Positions 1-3,652 of a DNA stretch of 6,625 nucleotides are shown in pieces. The stretch's first letter is position 1, and every line of letters begins with the position of its first letter. The notes below the pieces were generated by a model. The model was given only the letters and a program-made list of their open reading frames with translations, was not told where the DNA came from and searched no databases. The translations under genes and the position numbers were made by a program. This DNA is from Candidatus Competibacteraceae bacterium (GTDB lineage Bacteria > Pseudomonadota > Gammaproteobacteria > Competibacterales > Competibacteraceae), in the NCBI GenBank assembly GCA_020445045.1, contig JAGRHI010000376.1, positions 2,862-9,486 on the forward strand, given 5' to 3'.

Positions 1-234
1 CGCCTTCTGTACGGCGCGGGCGACGCGCTGGGTGGTCCTGGTCACGGCCAGCAGGTCCGGTTCGGCGATCTCCAGCAGGTTGGCGGCGTGGGCCTTGGAG
101 ATCACCAGCGCATGGCCCGGACTGGCCGGTTGGATATCCATGAAGGTCAGGGTGTGCTCGTCTTCACAGACCTTGATGGCCGGGATGGCGCCCCGGATGA
201 TTTTGCAGAAGATGCAGTTTTCGCTGGGATTCAT
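1..234 (-). CDS. HIT-family (histidine triad) nucleotide-binding protein, N-terminal part
   Basis: This is the first 78 codons of a minus-strand gene that continues past the left edge. The protein begins MNPSENCIFCKIIRGAIPA and has a CxxC pair (C7, C10), which in many HIT proteins is half of a zinc site. It continues with ED (24-25), a FMDIQPASPGHALVISKAH stretch (31-49) and a helical region. This is the classic N-terminal half of HIT hydrolases (Hint/HinT/Fhit-like), cytoplasmic enzymes acting on nucleotide phosphoramidates or dinucleoside polyphosphates. The catalytic HxHxHxx motif would lie beyond the window, so catalytic competence cannot be judged. The ATG at 234 has a perfect AGGAGG (plus-strand cctcct, 243-248) eight bases upstream, so the start is secure. 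It lies 83 bases downstream of the DUF3108 gene on the same strand and may be co-transcribed. Family assignment is confident; the substrate is unknown. Confidence 0.9.
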   Translation of the reverse strand, partial: MNPSENCIFCKIIRGAIPAIKVCEDEHTLTFMDIQPASPGHALVISKAHAANLLEIAEPDLLAVTRTTQRVARAVQKA

Positions 235-317
235 GCGGTTGGCCTCCTGAGCGGCAGGCGGTTGGGCGGGAAAATCTTTTCCGCGCTTGACGGTTCCGGC
301 GCGGGGCGCACCCGGCT

Positions 318-1046
318 TCAGGGCTGACGCTCGACCGTCCGGATCTCCATGCGCATCACTTCCTTGCCTTTCTTGTGCTGGGCAATCCGCACCGGCAGGT
401 AGCGCAATTGGGGTGCGAACCAGAAAGTGGTGATCCGAGTGTTACCGGGCTTGGAGTGGCTGACGCGCAGCGCGCGGAGCCGACCGAGGGGCGTATCCAA
501 TATCTCCTCGCCCTCGTTGCGGATCTGGAAGGTCCGGAGTTCGGTCTCGTCCACCAGCGTGTATTGTCCGGGCAGACGATCGCGCTGCAAATCCCGCATC
601 ACCACCATGTTGAGGCTCAGGGGGTCCACCACCCCGGGCGACAGCGGCAGCGTGGCTTGTCGCGTACCGCTGCGCGCTTCGACCCGGCCGGCTGGCCAAT
701 CGAAACGCAGTTGCACGTCACCGGATTTCTTGCCGGTTTCCATCCGCCGTTCGTAACGGGTCGGCTGAATCCGGCCATCGCGGATTTCCCCGCTGGCCCG
801 CTCGCGAACGCTGGCCGACGCCAGCAGCGCCACCAGTCCGTTGGGGCGGACATCGGAGCTCATCCGGTAACCGCCCGAACCGTCCGCGGTCAGGCTCATG
901 ACCGCTTCGCCCAGCGAGAATCCCTGACCGTACACTTCGTAACGGGCCTGAAAGGGCGCGACGGGCAATTCGCCGCCAGCGGCGGAGGTCGAGAGACCGA
1001 GCGCCAGCCCAGCGGCCAGCATGATGGCGTGGAACGATCGTGTCAT
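318..1046 (-). CDS. Exported DUF3108-domain protein
   Basis: The protein has about 242 residues from the ATG at 1046. It has a Sec signal peptide: Arg3 and His6, a hydrophobic run IMLAAGLALGL, then a small-residue region STSAAGG before the mature protein. The mature part (PFQARYEVYGQGFSLGEAVMSL, then RYERRMETGKKSGDVQLRFDW, GVVDPLSLNMVVMRDL and a C-terminal TTFWFAPQLRYLPVRIAQ) matches what I know of DUF3108. This is a periplasmic or envelope beta-rich family of proteobacteria with no assigned biochemistry. Start choice: the frame stays open to a TTG at 1082 and an ATG at 1058. A GAGG directly abuts the 1058 ATG, too close to serve it, but is 12 bases from the 1046 ATG, so 1046 is preferred with modest confidence. 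A -10-like hexamer at 1108-1113 and a hairpin at 1063-1080 lie upstream. No enzyme motif is visible. Confidence 0.85.
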   Translation of the reverse strand: MTRSFHAIMLAAGLALGLSTSAAGGELPVAPFQARYEVYGQGFSLGEAVMSLTADGSGGYRMSSDVRPNGLVALLASASVRERASGEIRDGRIQPTRYERRMETGKKSGDVQLRFDWPAGRVEARSGTRQATLPLSPGVVDPLSLNMVVMRDLQRDRLPGQYTLVDETELRTFQIRNEGEEILDTPLGRLRALRVSHSKPGNTRITTFWFAPQLRYLPVRIAQHKKGKEVMRMEIRTVERQP

Positions 1047-1062
1047 GCGACGGCGCATCCTC

Positions 1063-1080
1063 GCCGACCCGACGGTCGGC
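1063..1080 (-). repeat. Perfect 7-bp inverted repeat just upstream of the DUF3108 gene
   Basis: gccgacc and ggtcggc form a perfect 7-bp stem with a 4-base loop. The element ends 16 bases before the preferred ATG (1046) and 4 bases before the alternative ATG (1058). In the transcript it would place a GC-rich hairpin just 5' of the ribosome binding site. It could affect translation or be a protein-binding dyad. Chance occurrence in GC-rich DNA is quite possible. Confidence 0.4.
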
Positions 1081-1107
1081 AATCGGTTTCAAGGATAATG
1101 ACCGCGC

Positions 1108-1113
1108 ATGATA
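1108..1113 (-). promoter_or_regulatory. Possible -10 element (TATCAT) for the DUF3108 gene
   Basis: On the minus strand this reads TATCAT, five of six matches to TATAAT. It would start transcription near 1101, about 55 bases before the chosen ATG. I see no convincing -35 hexamer 16-18 bases upstream, where the sequence is GC-rich. This is therefore a weak prediction, or an activator-dependent promoter. Confidence 0.3.
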
Positions 1114-1123
1114 GACCATTCCC

Positions 1124-1148
1124 GGCGACCGTGTGCCCACGGATCGCC
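1124..1148 (-). terminator. Strong hairpin downstream of the 73-residue protein gene, terminator-like but without a U tract
   Basis: ggcga+ccgtg pairs with cacgg+tcgcc, giving a 10-bp GC-rich stem with a tetraloop (tgcc, 1134-1137) and one bulged A (1143). It begins 14 bases after the stop codon of the small minus-strand gene (1163). That position fits a transcript 3' end or stabilising hairpin. No U run follows on the minus strand, so it is not a canonical intrinsic terminator. It also lies just upstream of the possible DUF3108 -10 and could instead be a binding site. Confidence 0.45.
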
Positions 1149-1162
1149 GTGTCGGCGGGGGT

Positions 1163-1384
1163 TCAGGCTTGCAGTTGGGTAAGCTGGCCGCGACGTTCGC
1201 GCAACAGCGTTTCATAGGCACGGCTGAGCGCACGTTCGTAGGCGCAGTCGCCGGCCTCGCCCATTTCGTGCAGACGCGCCTCGAAAAAGGCGATTTCCTG
1301 GCGCAAAAAGTCGATGGCCCGATAGTCGGCCATCGGATGGCCGCGGCTCCCTTGGCGGGTGCTCAGGGCAAAATCGGCGTGCAT
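1163..1384 (-). CDS. Unrecognised 73-residue helical protein
   Basis: The protein reads from MHADFALSTRQGSRGHPMAD to RERRGQLTQLQA. I do not recognise the family. Start choice: the frame extends upstream to 1429, but the ATG at 1384 has GAGGAG nine bases upstream and is preferred. Residues 1-18 are polar and probably flexible. Residues 19-72 look continuously helical and charged (DYRAIDFLRQEIAFFEARLHE, then AYERALSRAYETLLRERRGQL), with hydrophobic residues at roughly heptad spacing, suggesting a helical hairpin or short coiled coil. There is one Cys (C47), no signal peptide and no membrane segment, so it is probably cytoplasmic. It lies 97 bases downstream of nadC on the same strand and is followed by a strong hairpin (1124-1148). 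The good ribosome binding site and compositional pattern make it likely real; a protein-protein or regulatory role is only a guess. Confidence 0.7.
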   Translation of the reverse strand: MHADFALSTRQGSRGHPMADYRAIDFLRQEIAFFEARLHEMGEAGDCAYERALSRAYETLLRERRGQLTQLQA

Positions 1385-1481
1385 GGGGTGCTTCTCCTCA
1401 TTTGGTTGTAGTTTTCGCGATTCGAACATAGCGTACTTCGAGCGGGTGAACTCCGCATGACACCGGTATGAAATCCGCGTT

Positions 1482-2312
1482 TCACCAGGTACGGAACCGC
1501 ATGGACAGATCGACCGCCCGCACGTCCTTGGTCAAGCCGCCGATGGAAATGTAATCGACCCCGGTTTCGGCGATCCCGCGCACGGTGTCGAAATTGACGT
1601 TGCCGGAGGCTTCCAGCTTGACTCTGCCATCGACGATCCGCACCGCCTCGGCCATGGCCGCCAGATCGAAGTTGTCGAGCATGACGATATCGGGACGAGC
1701 GACGAGCGCCTCCTCCAGTTCGGCCCGGTTCTCCACTTCCACCTCGACGGTGACGCCGGGATGCAAGCGACGGGCGGTGGCAATGGCGTTGCCGATCGAA
1801 CCGGCCGCCATGATGTGATTTTCCTTGATCAACACGGCATCGAACAAACCGATACGGTGATTGCGACAACCGCCGCAGCGCACGGCGTATTTCTGCGCCA
1901 GCCGCAGACCCGGCAAGGTCTTGCGGGTATCGAGAATGACGGCCTTGGTACCACTCACGGCATCGGCATAACGGCGCGCCAGAGTGGCGGTGCCGGACAG
2001 CAGTTGCAGGAAATTCAAGGCGGTGCGCTCGCCGGTCAGCAGCGGGCGGGCCGGACCGCGCAGGGCGCAGAGCAATTGCTCGGGTTCGACGCGGTCGCCG
2101 TCGGCCGCCCGCCAGTCGATGGCGATACCCGGATCGAGCTGGCGGAACACGGCGTCGAACCAAGCGGCACCGCATAGAATCGCCGCTTCGCGGCTGACGA
2201 CGGTGGCCTCGACCTGGGCGTGTTCCGGGATCAGCGCGGCGGTCAAATCGCCGCTACCGACATCCTCGGCCAGTGCCAGGGCGACGTTGGGATTGGGATC
2301 GGGCAGAGTCAT
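1482..2312 (-). CDS. nadC: Nicotinate-nucleotide pyrophosphorylase (quinolinate phosphoribosyltransferase, decarboxylating)
   Basis: NadC converts quinolinate and PRPP to nicotinate mononucleotide, CO2 and pyrophosphate in the cytoplasm, the step committing de novo synthesis to NAD. The 276 residues match the usual family length of about 280. The N-terminal domain has EDVGSGDLTAALIP (16-29) and ERTALNFLQLLSGTATLARR (95-114). The barrel has ILDTRKTLPGLR (126-137), KYAVRCGG (141-148), NHRIGLFDAVLIKENH (151-166), VEVEVEN (189-195), MLDNFD (211-216), EASGNV (234-239) and ends in GGLTKDVRAVDLSMRF. By alignment from memory to the Mycobacterium enzyme, R96, R130, K131, H152, R153, K163, E192 and D213 are the substrate-binding residues, and all are present. 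The ATG at 2312 has GAGGAG five bases upstream. The longer frame up to 2447 would overlap the divergent promoter and gene, so I reject it. nadA and nadB are not in the window. Confidence 0.96.
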   Translation of the reverse strand: MTLPDPNPNVALALAEDVGSGDLTAALIPEHAQVEATVVSREAAILCGAAWFDAVFRQLDPGIAIDWRAADGDRVEPEQLLCALRGPARPLLTGERTALNFLQLLSGTATLARRYADAVSGTKAVILDTRKTLPGLRLAQKYAVRCGGCRNHRIGLFDAVLIKENHIMAAGSIGNAIATARRLHPGVTVEVEVENRAELEEALVARPDIVMLDNFDLAAMAEAVRIVDGRVKLEASGNVNFDTVRGIAETGVDYISIGGLTKDVRAVDLSMRFRTW

Positions 2313-2424
2313 GGCAGCTCCTCGGAAAACGGTTTCGGCGCAACTATAGCGCAGCGGGGGCGCGGTATCGCGCGGCGAGGCATAAACTATGGGCTCCATT
2401 GAATCACCCTGAAGGAGCAAACTC
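2313..2424. promoter_or_regulatory. Divergent promoter region between nadC and the copper chaperone gene
   Basis: These 112 bases hold both 5' ends. On the minus strand a TATAGT (plus actata, 2343-2348) sits 30 bases before the nadC ATG and is a reasonable -10, although no clear -35 is visible. For the plus-strand gene the only candidate is a weak A/T stretch, cataaactat (about 2381-2390). The element cgcg-gtat-cgcg (2361-2372) is a small inverted repeat near the middle. It shares an 11-mer with the region upstream of the DUF123 gene. No operator of a known regulator is recognised. Confidence 0.45.
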
Positions 2425-2922
2425 ATGCGAGTCATTCTATTCGGCATGCTGCTGGCTTTCGGTGCCGCGGCGTTCGCGGCCGATGGCCATCCCCCGCGTA
2501 TCGAGCAACCCTGGGCAGCCGAAACGCCGCCGGCCGCCCTCGCCGGCGCCGCCTACCTGAACATCGTCAACGACGGCGAAGCCGATCGCTTGCTCGGCGC
2601 CAAGGCCGATGGGGTCGGCCATGTCGAACTGCATACGACGACCATGGACGGCGGCATGATGCGGATGCGCAAGGTCGAGGTGCTCGAAATACCGGGCGGT
2701 ACGACCACCGTGTTGGAACCCGGCGGCATTCACATCATGCTGATCGATCTGAAGCAGCCGCTGCGCGCCGGCCAAAGCATCCCGTTGACCCTGGAGTTCG
2801 AAAAAGCCGGGGCGCTGCAAGTACAGGTGCCGATCCGCAAGCGCGAAGCCATGCAACCTTCGACCGCACCGCCCGCGCACGAGCACAGCCATGGCGGCGG
2901 GCAGAACATGAAAATGGAATGA
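2425..2922 (+). CDS. Periplasmic PCu(A)C-type copper chaperone (DUF461)
   Basis: This family binds Cu(I) in the periplasm and delivers it, usually with a Sco protein, to the Cu(A) site of cytochrome c oxidase, or helps copper uptake. The 165-residue precursor has a signal peptide (MRVILFGMLLAFGAAAFA) cleaved at about residue 18-19. The mature cupredoxin-like domain has AAYLNIVNDGEADRLLGA (42-59), VGHVELHTTTMDGGMMRM (64-81) and EPGGIHIMLIDLKQPLRAGQ (98-117). The copper motif H-x10-M-x21-H-x-M is complete and exactly spaced: H70, M81, H103, M105. The C-terminal tail adds H152, H154, H156, M162 and M164, a likely extra metal-binding segment. The ATG at 2425 has AAGGAG (2412-2417) seven bases upstream. 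No Sco, TlpA or oxidase gene is adjacent, so the partner cannot be read from context. It is transcribed divergently from nadC and ends 19 bases from the convergent DUF123 gene. Confidence 0.93.
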   Translation: MRVILFGMLLAFGAAAFAADGHPPRIEQPWAAETPPAALAGAAYLNIVNDGEADRLLGAKADGVGHVELHTTTMDGGMMRMRKVEVLEIPGGTTTVLEPGGIHIMLIDLKQPLRAGQSIPLTLEFEKAGALQVQVPIRKREAMQPSTAPPAHEHSHGGGQNMKME

Positions 2923-2941
2923 ACCTCCACCGCCCTCGCCC

Positions 2942-3442
2942 CTACTCCGCCTGTTCCAGCACCGCCGCATGAGCGGGGCAACGGACGCGCAACGCGGCAA
3001 CGAAAGCCGTCAGCGCCGGCCGATCCGGGAACCGATGGAGATGGGCGGCACAGCGGCAGTCGGAGGCACCGAAACGGAACGGCGGCGGCACGCCGCCCAA
3101 ATCCTCTCGCAACACCGTCGCCCATAGACATTCGCGATGGATCGGATCGTGACTGATCCAGACCGCCCGCAAGGCGGCGCGGCTTCTCAGATCATCAATA
3201 TGCCAATGCGGGCGGACCGCCGGCCGGCGGTGATGGGCCAGCCGCGCCGCCGCGCCGCCCGGCCCGAAGGCGCTGCCGACGTACACCGCCCAACCGGGTG
3301 CCATCCGCAGTCGATGGCGTCGGCCGATCGCGATCTCCTCGGTGACATCGATGCGCAGCAGTAGCGCGTAGGTCCCCGCTCCGGCGGCGGATACCGACGG
3401 CCTTATGTGTACCTCTCTTCGCTCAACGCCGACTTGTGCCAT
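2942..3442 (-). CDS. DUF123 / GIY-YIG-like nuclease-family protein
   Basis: The 166 residues from the ATG at 3442 match the DUF123 family, related to GIY-YIG nucleases. Visible landmarks are AGTYALLLRI (22-31, the GTY counterpart of GIY), GWAVYVGSAFGPGGAAARLAHH (50-71, containing the YVG counterpart of YIG and R67), PHWHIDDL (78-85), HRECLWA (102-108), FGASDCRCAAHLHRF (124-138), with C105, C129, C131 and H134 possibly forming a metal site. Family members stand alone or are fused to endonuclease III-like domains in some archaea. A nucleic-acid role is inferred, but no activity is established for this protein. Start choice is uncertain: a TTG at 3451 is also in frame, neither start has a good Shine-Dalgarno, and the conserved domain begins only near residue 21. 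The gene converges on the copper chaperone gene with a 19-base gap and no visible terminator. Confidence 0.85.
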   Translation of the reverse strand: MAQVGVERREVHIRPSVSAAGAGTYALLLRIDVTEEIAIGRRHRLRMAPGWAVYVGSAFGPGGAAARLAHHRRPAVRPHWHIDDLRSRAALRAVWISHDPIHRECLWATVLREDLGGVPPPFRFGASDCRCAAHLHRFPDRPALTAFVAALRVRCPAHAAVLEQAE

Positions 3443-3545
3443 TACCGACAATTGCTACCACCGCGCGGTATCGTCTGCTACAGACTGTCATTTCTCTTTT
3501 AATAACTATTTATTTTATATAGTAAATTATATCGATCTTCCTTCA
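3443..3545. promoter_or_regulatory. AT-rich divergent promoter region of the DUF123 gene and hppA
   Basis: The stretch 3491-3530 contains only four G/C bases in 40, in sharp contrast to the surrounding GC-rich DNA. It offers several -10-like words: TATAGT (3518-3523) on the plus strand, and a perfect TATAAT (plus attata, 3526-3531) on the minus strand. No -35 is convincing; CTGTCA at 3485-3490 is a partial match but is poorly spaced. A perfect 10-bp palindrome, ACCGCGCGGT (3460-3469), lies 17 bases before the DUF123 start. The region most likely carries promoters in both directions, with possible UP-element or nucleoid-protein binding in the AT island. Confidence 0.5.
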
Positions 3546-3608
3546 GGCACGGCGGTTGCTAGCGACGGCGTGCCGTACGTTTTCGGACGGCGGCGGATCA
3601 TGTCCGCC
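3546..3608 (+). promoter_or_regulatory. Hairpin-rich 5' leader of hppA
   Basis: Two stem-loops can be drawn in the presumed mRNA leader. The first pairs ggcacg (3546-3551) with cgtgcc (3569-3574), with an inner gttg/cgac stem (one G-U pair) and a ctag loop. The second pairs ggcgga (3592-3597) with tccgcc (3603-3608) over a 5-base loop. A small cttg-a-caag dyad follows (3609-3617). No U run follows, so neither stem is a classical attenuator. I do not recognise a known riboswitch. The Shine-Dalgarno GAAGGA (3639-3644) lies outside the stems. Confidence 0.35.
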
Positions 3609-3652
3609 CTTGACAAGTTCACTGCTCAGGTCGCCATTGAAGGAATAATCGT

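Noticed and set aside
266..286. Possible stem gcgggaaaa...ttttccgcg between the HIT and DUF3108 genes
   Set aside because: The loop would be only two bases, the GC part pairs imperfectly and no T tract follows on the relevant strand, so it is not supported as a terminator.
375..1217. A 280-codon plus-strand open frame opposite the DUF3108 gene
   Set aside because: It is antisense to a gene with a signal peptide and recognisable domain. Its product is rich in Gln, His, Arg and Gly with no domain, typical of a shadow frame in GC-rich DNA.
1363..2175. A 270-codon minus-strand open frame overlapping nadC in another frame
   Set aside because: An Arg/Ser-rich shadow of nadC with no ribosome binding site or domain.
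3546..3608. Fluoride riboswitch in front of the pyrophosphatase gene
   Set aside because: Pyrophosphatase genes can be under fluoride riboswitches, but the conserved sequence blocks of that motif, as I recall them, are absent here; only generic hairpins are visible.
3610..3615. Perfect -35 hexamer TTGACA shortly before hppA
   Set aside because: No -10-like hexamer lies 16-18 bases downstream, and the resulting start site would fall at or past the ribosome binding site.
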